A stretch of DNA of 64,000 bases from Adiantum capillus-veneris. Its lineage: Eukaryota > Streptophyta > Polypodiopsida > Polypodiales > Pteridaceae. The position numbers and the translations under genes are program-made. How positions within the stretch are numbered: position 1 is the stretch's first letter; each line of letters opens with the position of its first letter. The stretch lies in NCBI GenBank assembly GCA_014529385.2, contig CM043945.1, forward strand, positions 147,514,741 to 147,578,740. Direction: 5' to 3'. The notes under the pieces are model-generated. The model ran no database searches. It had not been told where the DNA came from and saw nothing but the letters and a program-made list of their open reading frames with translations. This document shows positions 1 to 11,884 of this stretch, piece by piece.

Positions 1-1286
1 TGTATGGTCAAAAGTCAAGATTTCCCACATTCTTTTTGGCTTGAGGCCATCATGTGTGCCACGCATGTACTAAACAGGTGTCCTACAATAGATTTGCAAT
101 CTATTACTGCATATGAAGCATGGCATAATAGAAAGCCTTCTATTGAGCACATGCGTATTTTTGGCTATTAGGCGTATGCTTTGGTGCCACAAACACAACA
201 CAAAAAATTGGATAATAATGTTGTCAAATGTATTTTTTGTTGGTTATAGTGCTGAAAGCAAAGGTTACAGGTTATATCATCCACAAACAAAGCGTATTCT
301 GGTTTCACGGGATGTAGTGTTTGTGGAAGATTTTGTTCAGCCCTTGCTGTCATGTACTAGAGACAGTAATGTAAGCTCACATGACATTTATGACACTTTG
401 TTGCCTCTTTTCACTGGTGGAAATACGAATGTAATTGCCAATGAGGCAAATGTACAACCTATGGGGATTTCTGAAAATGTTACAGATCAGCCTATTACTG
501 ATGTATATGTACATGATGTACTTGATGAGGAAAGGGCTGAAAATGAGCAGGCTAGAGGTACGAGTGTCGACAAGTGGTTTTTGTTTCATGCTTGGCAGTT
601 CATGTATATCATGGTTGAGCAAGAAGCCACCTACGGTGTCCACTGCGAGTTGTGAGGCTGAGTACAGGGCAGTCTTCACAGCTACGATTGAGTGTGTATG
701 GCTCATACGCCTAATAGCTGATTTGGGTGTTGGACAGGACACTGCCAACACTATCTACACTGATAGTCAGAGTGCATTGGCAGTTGCAAGGAACCCAGTT
801 TTCATGCTCGCACAAAGCACATTAAGGTGCATTACCACTATGTCAGGGAGAGGCTCTCAGCAGGAGAGATCAGCTTGGCTTATGTGCCAACACATGACAA
901 CCTTGCAGATCTTTTCACAAAGGCATTGTCTCGTGAGAAGCTTGAAGCTTTCCGCAAAGCTTTGGGCTTACTCCCCTTTGTGGACTGATCATGTCCTCAG
1001 GGCATGGCACTTCCCTTTACTCATGTGCCAGCTCTCGTTCACCGCATCACTCCAAGGGGGATTTGTTACCTATACATGTGGTAGTGATGTGTGAACACAC
1101 TAGGACCACCGGGGCATTTTTTCCCTCTTTAGGAGGTTTTTTCCCCGAGCATTGTATATACGCCCATCACTCTAGGGCTATCTATCTTTCTATTGCATAC
1201 TAAGTAACACACTCTCTATTGTGTGCCTTGAGCTTCCTTTGTCTTCTCCAAGCTGTGTGCGTTTCTCTGCAACCCTAATTCCTACA
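1..1286 (+). mobile_element. Ty1/Copia element A, 3' portion (runs off the left edge)
   Basis: Relic of a Copia LTR retrotransposon. The first ~550 bases encode the end of the integrase region and the acidic linker after it, nearly the same as the matching part of the Copia element at 4355-16591, so both are one family. About 575-987 encode the Copia RNase H, with the conserved SCEAEYRA and DSQSAL stretches and a GLLPFVD-type C-terminus in related frames. A purine-rich tract (1051-1063) and a 3' LTR (1064-1286) follow. The reverse-transcriptase region between the two coding parts is absent. The copy is broken, with several breaks. Its 5' end lies outside the window, so a target duplication cannot be checked. 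Confidence 0.9.
1064..1286 (+). repeat. 3' LTR of Copia element A
   Basis: 223-bp LTR that begins TGTTACC and ends CCTACA, preceded by a G-rich tract. It is homologous over its whole length to the LTRs at 4355-4581 and 16365-16591 read on the opposite strand. A TATA-like stretch (TGTATATA) lies near 1154. Confidence 0.9.
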
Positions 1287-1580
1287 AATAGAACTGATGC
1301 CGAAGTGAACACAATCGACACGTTGTAAAATAGTACCTATTGGTCTAGCATTTCACAACGACACTTTCAGACCAATACTAGAACCGATGTCAATGTGAAA
1401 GGCAAGGTGAATAGATAAAACTACAGAAATCGAATGTCACCAACCATGTTCAACAACGACACTTTCGGTCCAAAATAGAACCGATGTCGAAGTGAACACA
1501 ATCGACACGTTGTAAAACAGTGCCTATTGGTCTAGCATTTCATGACACTTCCGGTCCAATATTAGGACCGATGCCGACCT
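1287..1580. repeat. Palindromic tandem repeat, possibly CACTA-type subterminal DNA
   Basis: About 1.6 copies of a 187-bp unit: the segment starting at 1287 recurs at 1474. Each unit holds imperfect palindromes made of CGACACTTTCGGTCC and GAACCGATGTCG-like arms about 5 bases apart. Plant CACTA (En/Spm) transposons often have such GC-rich mirrored subterminal repeats, but no CACTA terminus or transposase is visible. The Copia A LTR abuts the array exactly where a unit resumes, so Copia A seems to have inserted into it. Confidence 0.5.
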
Positions 1581-1929
1581 GGAAAGCAAGATACTTTTAG
1601 AACTATAAATAACATTTATAAAAAAAAAAGTATAGCAACTTAAATACAAAGAAGATAAAGAGCTTATCAGATTAAGCTAAAATTTATACCATAATTTGTT
1701 GCCTTTCTTGTGAGGGCTCTGGGAATCTTGAAAAATATTTGGATACCTAGGAAACTCTGAGGTGGAAGGGGAAGGGAATTGTGAGGGAAATGGGGGCTCC
1801 AAAGGGACCTATATATAAATACCCAGGGGGCCCACCAAGCTACAAAGCGGGCCCGATGGATGTGCAGCCTGTTGGGCTGTCTAGGTAGCCCGACAAGCGT
1901 GCTTTTACAAGAAGTAGAATAAGACTCCT
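1581..1929. other. No gene recognised
   Basis: AT-rich stretch with an A-run near 1620-1630. No coding pattern or repeat boundary was recognised. Confidence 0.5.
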
Positions 1930-2300
1930 CTTTGACCCACTACATGTATCTACCAGACAAAGACCTAAGAGAGTACCTCGGCCTATCCCAATGAATCCAC
2001 CACCTCCTAACCCTAAGGTTAAAGAAGCTAAATTCAGGGGCAAGTCAGGTGAATATGCGAATTGTCACGTGGCTCAATTTGAGACCAAGTGGAAAGCTAG
2101 TGGACATGCTGTATATGGTGATGATATAAAATTGCAGCAATTTGCAGCAACACTGGAGGGCCAAGGTCATGAGTTGGTTTAGCCAATATGGAATTGCACT
2201 TTTTGCAACTTATGCTGCACTCAGAGTAGAATTTTTGCAAAGATTAAAAAAGGAGAAGACTTTGACTGCCAAGTATTTGATCTAGGTGGAAGTCGTGTTG
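1930..2300 (+). mobile_element. Gypsy gag relic
   Basis: The plus strand encodes a short stretch like the N-terminal half of a plant Gypsy Gag: a proline-rich lead, then KFRGKSGEYANCHVAQFETKW-like sequence, KLQQFAATLEG and a hydrophobic segment ending in FLQRLKKEK. These match the F-G...HL..FE / L-G.A..WF pattern of retrotransposon gag domains. No LTRs, protease or polymerase are attached. Decayed fragment; its parent element is not identified. Confidence 0.5.
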
Positions 2301-2639
2301 TGATGCAGGCATGGCTCAAGAAAAGATAGGTTCGCTTTATCCAAAGACTGTTCAAAATAAAAATGGCCGCCTCAAATTTGGGTAAGAAGGTTCTCAAGCC
2401 GGTTCAAATTATGAAAATTTTAGTTATAATATGAGATTTTTAGTGTAATTATCCCTCTCAAATTCAGAGTTAGCCTGTCCATATGCGTGTGAAAAGGTTC
2501 CAAAGCTGGGTCCACGAAAAAATTTTCCTGAGCCCTACTTGAGATTTGGTAGTAGGCAAGAATAAAATTGTACATATGGTTTTTGATTTTCTCACAATGA
2601 TTGCCAGTTTGTGATATTTGGTAAATAAATAAAGTTGTT
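2301..2639. other. No gene recognised
   Basis: AT-rich sequence with only short open frames. Nothing identifiable. Confidence 0.45.
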
Positions 2640-2840
2640 TTGTGGTTGAACATAAACGTTCAACAAGAGAGTTGGGCAATGTTGGTACAACCAAAGTATG
2701 TCAACCATAGAAGATGTCCCAATTAGGTATAGGCATGATGATAGGTGCAGACCAAAGGGTTGTCCTTGGAGTCCCTTGGAGGGCCATTGAACCAGGTAGT
2801 TCCATGTGGCAGCAGTATAATCCCTAGCATTGTTAAGTTT
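2640..2840 (-). repeat. Fragment of a dispersed Gypsy-associated repeat
   Basis: Read on the minus strand this has two modules found elsewhere in the window. One contains TTCAATGGCCCTCCAAGG (about 2765-2835) and matches 20511-20580 on the plus strand. The other contains an ACTTTGGTTGTACCA-like core (about 2685-2720) and recurs at 17680-17718, 46630-46670 and 46762-46790. The shared segments suggest debris of one LTR family. A faint chromodomain-like reading (YLVQWPSK) was considered but is not secure. Confidence 0.45.
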
Positions 2841-2899
2841 TCCTCTCTGTAGCCCTCCAACAGCTTTTTGAAAATCAATGCTATCCTTCTTCTTTCTTA

Positions 2900-3480
2900 G
2901 CACTATGGAGTAAGAGATACCCGCATTAAAAAATTGCTCTCTATAATGCTATGGAGCTCCAAAAAAATTACAACGCTTTACTTCAAAGCTCTCCTCTTGT
3001 AGCTCTATTCTACAAAGTACTTCCATTGTCAGAGAAATGTTAACACTATGCTTCAGTTGCTGCTGCAAAGTGACTTCAACGTTGCCATTGTTGCTATAGA
3101 ACTCCAAAAACTCCTCTTCTACAGAGTGTTGAGCTCCCCAAAAACACAGTGAAAAATCACCTTCTGCTAAAGCTTTGAGTCTTAGCTCAAATTGAAGCTT
3201 GTGCACCACCACCATTGGAGCCACGAGAGCCACCATGCTCTGATACCACTTGCGAGGCGTGATGCGGAGCATGCGTGACTGCAAGTGCAAGAATAGTACA
3301 GTAGGACATGAGGTGTGGTGGAGCTATTAGTGGATTACAATCCACATCCCCTTATTCTTTTATGTTATGTAAATGAATAAGGTTAGTAAATTGGGGGTGC
3401 TCGACACCTGCCGGCCAGTATGGATTGCTTCCTTACACATAATTAGAAGCTAGACCTTTATGCTAAACCACACAACTAGA
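2900..3480 (-). mobile_element. Copia-type relic: primer site and LTR end
   Basis: On the minus strand 3248-3237 reads TGGTATCAGAGC, a perfect match to the primer site complementary to initiator-Met tRNA used by many Copia elements. The sequence above it (3251 to roughly 3480) would be the end of a 5' LTR finishing CCTCGCA. Below it lies a short open stretch without recognisable domains. No partner LTR was found here, so this is a truncated remnant. Confidence 0.5.
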
Positions 3481-4219
3481 AGTGGAAAATGCATTCATTC
3501 AAGAATCATTAAGCTTCATGACATTACCATAGTTGAGATCAAGGCATTAATAGATAAGAATGAACAGTTGTAGAGGCTTTAAAGACTACAACACATGCTT
3601 TGTGGTTGCAAGCACAAATAGAGGTAGCCAATGTTCAAGTGGCCCAAGCTAAAGCGAGAAGACAAGGCCAAGATGAACCTTTCAACTGCTTGAAAACCAA
3701 TCCAACAATTCTTATTCCGCAAGGAACCAATCAAGCATTCTAGGCTATGGAAAAGGAAACCAAAGATTTGTAAGTGGAGTTGAGACTTGAGAAGATGCAA
3801 ATAAGGGAATTATCTTTAATTTTTATACCAAAAGAACATGCATATCTCAAAGAGATAGCCTAATTAAGAGAGGCTCTGCAGCAAAAGTCTCAAGAATAAA
3901 ATCAAGGGAAGCAACCAACTACTCAAGATAATATAACAAAATTAACAATAAATAATAAAATTAAGGGATACCAATTTGTGAAGTGAAAGGGCCATGGCCA
4001 CAAGCCTCACGGAAAACAATAAGGAATAAGAAGGATGGTAGTTTAACTTTCAAGTCTGCACCTATGACTGAGGTCAACATGGATCATGAAGTCTACCCAC
4101 GAGATATACAATCTCTATATGGTGATGCAAGAGCAGAATCATCTATGGAGAGTAAACCTAAAACATTGAAAATTTTGCCGCCTTTTAGAGGAGAACACAA
4201 GAAGAACATTGTAGGTTAG
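3480..4219 (+). pseudogene. Decayed gag-like coding relic
   Basis: One plus-strand frame stays protein-like over most of this stretch. It has charged, probably helical segments (for example LRLEKMQIRELS, LREALQQK) and ends near 4219 with SKPKTLKILPPFRGEHKK. The composition resembles the coiled part of a plant Gag, but no zinc knuckle or other diagnostic motif is present. It is not assigned to a family and the strand is not certain. Confidence 0.3.
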
Positions 4220-4349
4220 GATAGTGCCCTCACAATGGAAGTCAATTCCAATCTTCTAGAGATCCATAGAAATACTATTCTTGGAAACAAATGTGCCCTA
4301 GAATCTTTCCCTACCTTACCATGAAGTCACATTTTTCTAACTTTAAGCA
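4220..4349 (-). mobile_element. Gypsy reverse-transcriptase relic, severed by the Copia insertion
   Basis: The minus strand just left of the Copia target site encodes LEKCDFMV and GKILGHI, the motifs that follow the polymerase palm in Ty3/Gypsy RT (the giant element has PEKCLFMV and GRILGHIV). The residues expected just before them are encoded across the Copia element at 16597-16650. Copia B therefore landed inside this older Gypsy RT region. Heavily decayed. Confidence 0.6.
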
Positions 4350-4354
4350 GATAC

Positions 4355-4581
4355 TGTTGGAATTAGGGTTGCAGAAAAATGCACACAGCTTGGAGAAGAC
4401 GAAGGAAGCTCAAGGCACACAGTAGAGAGTGTGTTACTTAGTGTGCAATAGAAAGATAGATAGCCCTAGAGTGATGGGCTTATATACAATGATCGAGGGA
4501 AAAAACCTCCTAAAGAGGGAAAAAATGCCCCAGCGGTCCTAGTGTGTTCACACACATCACTACCACATGTATATGGTAACA
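4355..4581 (-). repeat. 3' LTR of Copia B
   Basis: 227-bp LTR. On the minus strand it starts TGTTACC and ends CCAACA, with a TATA-like TGTATATAAG. The polypurine tract is the run of Gs read on the minus strand at about 4582-4593. It pairs with 16365-16591 at about 93% identity. Confidence 0.95.
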
Positions 4582-4656
4582 AATCCCCCCTGGAGTGATG
4601 CGGTGAACGAGAGCTGGCACATGAGTAAAGGGAAGTGCCATGCCCTGAGGACATGA

Positions 4657-5166
4657 TCAGTCCACAAAGGGGAGTAAGCCCAAAGCTTTGCGGAAAGATT
4701 CAAGCTTCTCACGAGACAATGCCTTTGTGAAAAGATTTGCAAGGTTGTCCTGTGTTGGCACATAAGCCAAGCTGATCTCTCTTGCCGAGAGCCTCTCTAT
4801 GACATAGTGGTAATGCACCTCAATGTGCTTTGTGCGAGCATGAAAAACTGGGTTCCTCACAACTGCCAATGTGCTCTGACTGTCAGTGTAGATAGTGTTG
4901 GTAGTGTCATGTCCAACACCGAAATCAGCCATAAGGCGTCTAAGCCATACACACTCAACCGTAGCTATGAAGACTGCCCTGTACTCAGCCTCACAACTTG
5001 AAGTGGCCACAGTAGGTTGCTTCTTGCTCAAACATGATAGACATGAACTGCTAAGCATGAAACAAAAACCACTTGTGGACACTCGCATGTCAAAATAACC
5101 AGCCCCATCAGAGTCTGAAAAAGCATGTAAGTCTGGCATCAATGATCCCCCTTTGGGATAAAACAA
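4657..5166 (-). CDS. Copia B RNase H region (element fossil)
   Basis: Encodes the RNase H domain that degrades the RNA strand of the RNA:DNA hybrid during reverse transcription. Recognisable are DSDGAGYFDMRVSTSGF, SSCEAEYRAVF and YTDSQSTLAVVRNP, then KHIEVHYHYV and a GLLPFVD C-terminus directly before the purine tract and LTR. The order RT then RNase H at the 3' end of pol is standard for Copia. The same domain is encoded in Copia A. Confidence 0.9.
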   Translation of the reverse strand: MFYPKGGSLMPDLHAFSDSDGAGYFDMRVSTSGFCFMLSSSCLSCLSKKQPTVATSSCEAEYRAVFIATVECVWLRRLMADFGVGHDTTNTIYTDSQSTLAVVRNPVFHARTKHIEVHYHYVIERLSAREISLAYVPTQDNLANLFTKALSREKLESFRKALGLLPFVD

Positions 5167-5199
5167 GCCAAGATGTAAAGTGCCACTAAGGTAGGGGAA

Positions 5200-6050
5200 A
5201 ATACTCTTGACAGCCTACCAATGCTTAAACCCTGGCCTATGCATAAATCTGCTCACCTGTGCGACTGCAAACTGAATATCCGTCCTCGTGTTGCATACAT
5301 AAATGAGGCAGCCAACAACAGTTTGGTAAAGAGTGACATCAGCAGGATCACCAGCATCATGTAGACTCAACTTCAAACCTGTTTCCATGGGAGTGGCAAT
5401 AGGTTTGCAATCCTCAAGTCCAAACTTACATAGCAATGTCTCTATGTACTTTTCTGACACAATGCAATAGCCCCAAATCTTTCATCTTGAAAGTAGCATT
5501 CAAATCAGCCTTAAATTCAACAATATGTCTCTCATTTGGTCCAATGATCAACAAATCATCGACATAAAGAACCACAATGAGAAGTACATCACCCTCACGC
5601 TTTACATACAATGTGCTTTCTGTTGGACTATTTACGAAAGCCTCGTTTAACCAAATGAGTGTGAGCTTTCTCATACCAAGCACGAGGAGATTGCTTCAAC
5701 CCATACAAAGCCTTCTTACATCTGCACACTTTGTCCTCTCGTCCTTTTATGAGAAAACCGCGAGGCTGCGTTACATAAACTTCCTCAAATATGTCACCAT
5801 TCACGAAAGCAGTAACAATGTCTGATTGATGTACATCCCAACCAAAATGAGCTGCCAATGCACATAGAAAACGCACAGTAGTCATACGACAAGTGGGAGC
5901 AAAAGTCTCTTCATATCTATGCCTTTTTGCTGTGCATAACCCTTTGCAACAAGTCGAGCCTTATGGTGGCGATCGATCTCACCATCCGGCTTGCATTTCA
6001 ACTTGTAAACCCACTTCGTACCAATGGCCTTTTTTCCAGGAGGCAAATCA
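5200..6050 (-). CDS. Copia B reverse-transcriptase region (element fossil)
   Basis: Encodes the Copia RT (RVT_2 type) in several frames, reading from high to low coordinates. The region starts with GTKWVYKLKCKPDG and KARLVAKGYAQQ, continues through HQSDIVTAFVNGD and CKKALYGLKQSPRAWY, and includes the catalytic YVDDLLI (about 5540). It ends with the C-terminal stretch around ATPMETGLKLS, YQTVVGCLIYV and RPD/RTDIQFAVAQVSRF. Order and spacing are those of plant Copia. Part of a broken element. Confidence 0.9.
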
Positions 6051-6059
6051 CATAAAGTC

Positions 6060-7260
6060 CATGTGTCATTTTCTATAAGTGCATCATATTCTGATTGCAT
6101 GGCAGCCATCCATTTTTTTGAATTTTGTGCTTCAGCAAAATACAGAGGCTCCTCAACATCATGTAAGCTAGACACAGCCAAAGCATAACAATCTGATGCA
6201 TAAGATGCATGTCGAGAGCCTGAAAGAGTACGACTAGACAAAGGTGCATCCAATTTACTGTCACGCAAAGTGTGCACCAGCCATTTTGGCATACCTCTAG
6301 CCTGCTCATTTTCAGCCCTTTCCTCATCAAGTACATCATGTACATCTGCATCAGTAATAGGCTGATCTGTAACATTTTCAGAAACCCCCATAGGCTGTAC
6401 ATTTTCCTCATTGGAAATTATATTCGTATTTACACCACTGAAAAGAGGCAACAAAGTGTCATAAATGTCCTGTGAGCTTACATTATTGTCTCTAGTACAT
6501 GATAGCAAGGGCTGAACAAAATCTTCCACAAACACTACATCTCGTGAAACGAGAATATTCTTTGTTTGCGGATGATACAACCTATAACCTTTGCTTTTAG
6601 CACTATAACCAACAAAAATACATTGGACATCCATATCATCCAATTTTTTGCAGTGTGTTTGTGGCACCAAAGCATATGCCAAACAACCAAAAACATGCAT
6701 GTGCTCAATAGAAGGCTTTCTATCATGCCATGCTTCATATGGAGTAATAGACTGCAAAGCTTTCGTAGGACACCTGTTAAGTAAATAAGTGGCACACATG
6801 ATGGCCTCAAACCAAAAAGAATGCAACAAAGCTTGACTTTTGACCATACATCGTGCCATTTCCGTCAGTGACCTGCTTTTCCTCTCAGCAACACCATTTT
6901 TCGGAGGTGTATAAGGCACTATACATTGGTGTTTTATCCCATGACTAGCCAGAAATGCATTAAATTCATGAGACATATACTCCCCCCCTCGATCGGAACG
7001 GAGGGTGCCAATAGTACATTTCGAGACATTTTCAGCCATAGCCAGAAATTGTTTGAAGCACATAAAAACTTCGGACTTCGCTTTAAGCGGAAATAACCAA
7101 TGCATGCCTAGAGTAATCATCAATGAAAGTCACGAAGTAAAGGTAATTGCCCAAGGATTGAGTTTGCATGGGCCCACAAACATCACTATGCACAAGATGC
7201 AACCTGCATGTGGCCGAACTGAACCATCCTTTGGAAACTTAGAACGCTGCATCTTACCCA
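6060..7260 (-). CDS. Copia B integrase and linker (element fossil)
   Basis: Encodes the integrase core and the variable linker before RT. Visible are LRSDRGGEYMSHEF, PYTPPKNGVAERKSR (core with the catalytic-glutamate region), then WFEAIMCATYLLNR, PYEAWHDRKPSIEHM and FVGYSAKSKGYRLY (the GKGY-type C-terminal region) and an acidic linker ending QARG. The domain joins element DNA into the host genome. Gene order (integrase before RT) defines this as Ty1/Copia. Confidence 0.9.
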
Positions 7261-8896
7261 AAATACAGCCTTCACAAACATGTTTGACACGTGCTTCAAC
7301 AGGTGGCAAAGACGCAACCATATCAGATTTCTGCAAACGCAGCAAACTGGCAAAATTCAGATGACCAAAACGTGCATGCCAAAGTTTTGCATCTGAAATA
7401 GCCCTTGAATCTGCAACAGCATTTGCAAAAATTTTTTCGCACTTGTCATACAAAGTGAGCTTATACAACCCACGACACAAAAGGCCAGATGCAACAATTT
7501 CATCACCAAAACTGAGATCAAGAACTGTACATATGTCATCCACAAATTTTACTACAAGTCCAAGTCTAGCAAGTGTGAATACAGACAAGAGATTCTCCTT
7601 GATCCCAGGTACATAAAGTGCATCAACAAGTGTGAAGGAACTGCCATTTGCAGCAATAAGCACAATCTTTCCAACTCCTTGAACCAGATAAGAGGCATTG
7701 TTGGCACAAGTGGCTGAATTCCCATGAGGGACAGACTCGAGAGAGGTAAACAATTCACGATGTGAGGTAATGTGCTTGGTAGCACCATTGTGGAAATACG
7801 ACACATGTGAATCTACAACAACTGACAAGCATGCATCATGGACAGCAAGATTGTAAGTGCACTCTGCGCTAAAAGCCCATTCTACATCAACATCAGCATC
7901 ACAGTCTCCTTTCACAGAAGACTCAACAATGGCTGCATTTGTAGAGGAACCAACATTTGTAGTGGAACCACCCTCTTTCTTCTTAGCCTCTTTGGCCTTC
8001 AACTTAGGACACGACTTGATCAAGTGATCATTAGCTTTACAATAATGGCAACGCATCTTCTTTTTGTTCTTATCACCAGAATTTCTAGATGAAGTGCTGC
8101 CAGCAGAAGCATTAGGAGCAGAAGTTTTGCCACTCGCAGCAGAACCATAAGAAGTGGTTGCATTGCTGTTACCACCCTTTCTTTGAGAAGCAGTAAAAGC
8201 CTGTTCAACTACACATTGTCTTGTCTTGTTTTTTCTGGAAAGTGACTCTTGCAACAACAATGTGCATAATGCAACAAACTTGACAACTTCAGGATTTCCT
8301 TGGGTCATCAGTCTCCAAGTACTAGCAAAAGTCTGGTAGGAATCTAGTAAGGCATCAAGAACAGTCTGCAGAAGGGAACTATCTGAAACGACTTCACCTG
8401 CAGAAATAAGTTGCTCATTGATATCCTTGACACCAGCAAGAAAAGTGTCCATATCATCTTCCTCATGCATAATCTTCGACTCCAGCTCTTTACGTAGCAA
8501 AGCAATTTTAGCCTCATTGCGGCTTGCATAAAGACCTGCTAGAATATCCCAAGCCTGTTTTGCAGATTTTGTTGAACGAATGTGAGGAACAATGGTGCGC
8601 TTCACAGAAAATGCAATCAATCCATGAGCCTACGCATCCTTTGCATCCCAACGAACTTGTTCTGCCGTAGGCAAAACAACTCTAATAGCAGCAATCCTTG
8701 CAGCAAGACCTGCATCATCCTCAACATCGCCTACATCCTCAGAACCAGGACATACATCAATGCCCTGCACAATGTTCCAGGCGCCCTTTGACACAAGAAC
8801 ATGTTGCATCGTATAAGCCCACATAGGGTAGTTGTCCCCATCCAACGTGTCCTTAGCAGCAAACATCTTGAACACATCTGTGTTGTTGTCAGCCAT
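7260..8896 (-). CDS. Copia B gag, protease and pre-integrase region (element fossil)
   Basis: Reading begins near 8896 with MADNNTDVFKMFAAKDTLDG and an NYPMWAYTMQHVL stretch, the N-terminus of Copia Gag. The UBN2-type gag core follows (QAWDILAGLYASRNEAKIALLRKEL), then the zinc knuckle CHYCKANDHLIKSC at about 8010-8055, the retropepsin-like region (about 7790-7560), and the pre-integrase zinc-binding module LWHARFGHLNF...CEGCILGKM. Nearly the whole stretch stays open. The gag start lies about 75 bases from the Gypsy insertion site. Confidence 0.88.
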
Positions 8897-8973
8897 GGTA
8901 AATGCTGCACCTGATGTGAAAACTACCCGAAAATAGGAGAAATGGAGTGGGAACAACACGTGCTATATAGCAC

Positions 8974-9547
8974 TGTGCACGTATGTCGCACGTGTCAATG
9001 CAAGGAACTTGCCGATACACTGTGTGCGAGCCACAAATGGCTCCAAGCACAGAACAAGCCTAAACTAGTAAGCTCAAAGATGGCGTTGGTGTGTCACTCA
9101 CTGCTCTACGCTTCATGTCGTGGAGGATTCCTCGCCGCGAAGAAGAGGGAGACGTCGCTACGCTGCGCTCAACCGCCTCGCCGCCGTCGTGCCGCCGCAA
9201 TGCTCGATCGTACACTCTCTCTCTCTCTCTCACGCATACACACACACACACACACAAGGAGATGAAGAAGAAGAAGATGGAGATGGAGCAAGAGCACTCT
9301 TCAATTGCACAAATGAGAGAATGAGTGAATTTTAGGTCTAGTTGACTTTTATATGAGCTCGCCCCATTCACACTTGGGCTCCTGTGCTTAGCCAACTAAT
9401 CCCTTTAATGTTCCAATTAGAGTGCGCCTCTCATCGGCGATCACACTTACCCTTTTCCTATTGGACTGACAAGCCCGGTACCTGACTCTAGCAAATAAAT
9501 AATACAATGTCCGTCGTAGGTGATAGGAATGTGCATGAGGGTTAACA
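8974..9547 (-). repeat. 3' LTR of the gag-only Gypsy
   Basis: 574-bp LTR. On the minus strand it starts TGTTAACCC and ends GTGCACA. It includes a CT/CA microsatellite (about 9207-9257) and a minus-strand TATA-like TATAAAAG near 9347-9354. Short open frames inside it are microsatellite by-products. Confidence 0.95.
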
Positions 9548-11884
9548 TGCCCCCCTTCTTGATGTAGATTCTCTCCTCGAAAACTATTGAGTTGAAGCTC
9601 GTTCATTGGGGTGGAAGAGCATTTGAGATGAATACCCTTAGCCTTCTTCAGTCAGCAAAATCAAACAACATTGGCACAGTAATTGCATTCTCATAAACAA
9701 TTAAAAAGCATATGCAGTTTTAGGCAGAAAAATTGATTGGTAGCAGAACCATTTGTCTGCAATAAACACTAAATTGCAATATAATCAAATGCATAAACAT
9801 ATGTAAAGGTAAAAAATTAAACAAGTCTGGGGTTGCTAATTTAACGGTCGAAAGGCACTAGAGATCGACTATGAATACCATGGGTAAGCTTCTTAATTTT
9901 CTCTAGTCAATTAAGTTGTTTATTCACGAGAGCCAAGTATTTCATGTTCGAGGGCTGACTAGAGGCTATACCTAGAAGACCTTGTAGTTAAGCTACAATA
10001 AAAGGAATTTCTCATGAAATCATCGCTTGACTGATTACCTTTTCTTTGATCCCCCAAAGTCTTTTCACTGTGATTCAATTTTGATGTGTGTGCTTATTTT
10101 GTATGCCTTGGGTTTTTTTCTTTTCAAGGAAAAGCGCCCACACTAGGAACCTCTAGGGCTCTAGTACCATAGACGATACAAGTGAGTGGAGTACCAAATC
10201 AAGCTAAGGTTTCTCTTCCAGCTTAAGATTTTACATTGTGGCACTTTGATTTTTTGTTTGTTCGTTTTCAGCATTTTAATTTTGTAACTTTGGGGGGTCA
10301 TATAACATTGTTACCCTCCCCAGGCTCGTCACACTAGTAAACTCCCTTTACAATACTTAAGCTAAAGGTCAATAGGGACTAAGCCCACTAGAAAGCCCTA
10401 GTACATTTCACACAATGCTGCCTAAATCGGATTAAGAACCTAAGTAACCATTGATAATTAGGAAGACATTCCCCATGGTATTAAGAGAAAATCTCTAACG
10501 CCTAGCTTGGTCAAACTAGCTTAGCCAGACTCTTGATTTTTAAACCTAGACTAGTGATTATGACAAAAAATTACATTGAATTTAATGTTTGATACTAAGA
10601 AAATGTGCTGGATATTATGCTACCAATCACAATTAAAGCATACAAACATGAATGCAAAAAGATAAGGGGCCATGCTAATGGACAAGAAACACCTGTTTGT
10701 GTTGATGATCGCGCTTGATTTGAAAAGTGGATGAGGAAAAGATTCCATGAAGGTCCAAATCCTAACCCCACAGCAACACGTTCCTGTACACACGAGGAAA
10801 CACAAAGAATACCTCTAGGAGGCACATCAGTGGGAAAAAAGAACTTTGCTAATCACTCAACTCTAAAACAGAAACACTCCTATCGTATTAATCCTACCTA
10901 CCCTCCATCACTTGAGTGATGAGGATCAAAGGTGTTTTATGACATAGGTTTCTGTTTCAGTGTACCAAATGTGAATGTGTAGGTCTGGTCAATGTTTTGA
11001 CTTTTATTGTGCATACTCGTTTCGTAATTGCTCTTGCTCTTTATTATTTTTGTTTTTTGTGAGTATAAGGCTTTATATATACATTCCCTAAGATTGGGAG
11101 ATTGAGGGGTCAGGGAGGAAGGTTGAGAGGGAAGCAAGTGAATGATGGATGTCAGCAAACACTCCCCCCTTCCTTGGGTAGATCATACCGTTTGAAATGT
11201 GCTCGTCACCCTTTGAAACCAATTGTTCCAGTTGGTAATAGGTGAGGATTTTTGCCAGTAGTTTTCTATTACCTTAGGTGCCTCATCGAGTTGCAAGGGT
11301 GGTAAGGTACTCTCCTAGGATCGAACTTGAAGTGGTTCATCAGGTGATTCTTGAACATTGGGAGGTGTGGATTCCTTTGTAGCTTTATGGAGGTCTACTA
11401 TTGTAGGTGGAGACTATAGAGAAGCTTTTACCTCTATGGATGCATTACATGAGGAGCTAGAAGTTCATGGGACTCTCCCATTCCTGAGCTAGGTGGAACA
11501 AATTGTTCTTTCTTCGGTACCCAAACTAGCTCTAGAGCGGGTATGTAGCATTCTATGATTTTTTTCTTTCCACGATTGTCAATTTGTTTTGGAGCTACGG
11601 ATTGGGCTCACATGGGTCAGGTGATAGGTAAGAACACAATCTACGTTTTGGCACCCAGATTTGATCATTTCCTTTATAGTAGCCTTGGGCTTCCACTAGT
11701 CGTTTAGAAATCCAACGCCACATTTCCTTACATTTCTTGGAGCGAGTGGGATGTTTCTTACAAGGCTTTTGTTTTTTAGCACCAACTACGGTTGCTAAAG
11801 AAGATATAGGGACTCACTTGTATGTTTTCTTTGTTATATTAGGATGAGTCTTGTTGGAAGCTATATGCATTGCTTGTAGCATAT
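9548..11884. other. Non-coding 3' region of the gag-only Gypsy
   Basis: 2.3 kb between gag and the 3' LTR, where an autonomous Gypsy would carry pol. It is AT-rich, and open frames are short and lack retrotransposon motifs. Nothing else was recognised here. Confidence 0.7.

Noticed and set aside
2592-2903. Chromodomain coding fragment (YLVQWPSK)
   Set aside because: The similarity is too short, and the equivalent segment at 20511-20580 does not keep it; treated as a dispersed repeat.
9060-9395. Open frames in the 574-bp LTRs (also 15587-15922)
   Set aside because: They lie inside LTRs, overlap on both strands and include the CT/CA microsatellite.
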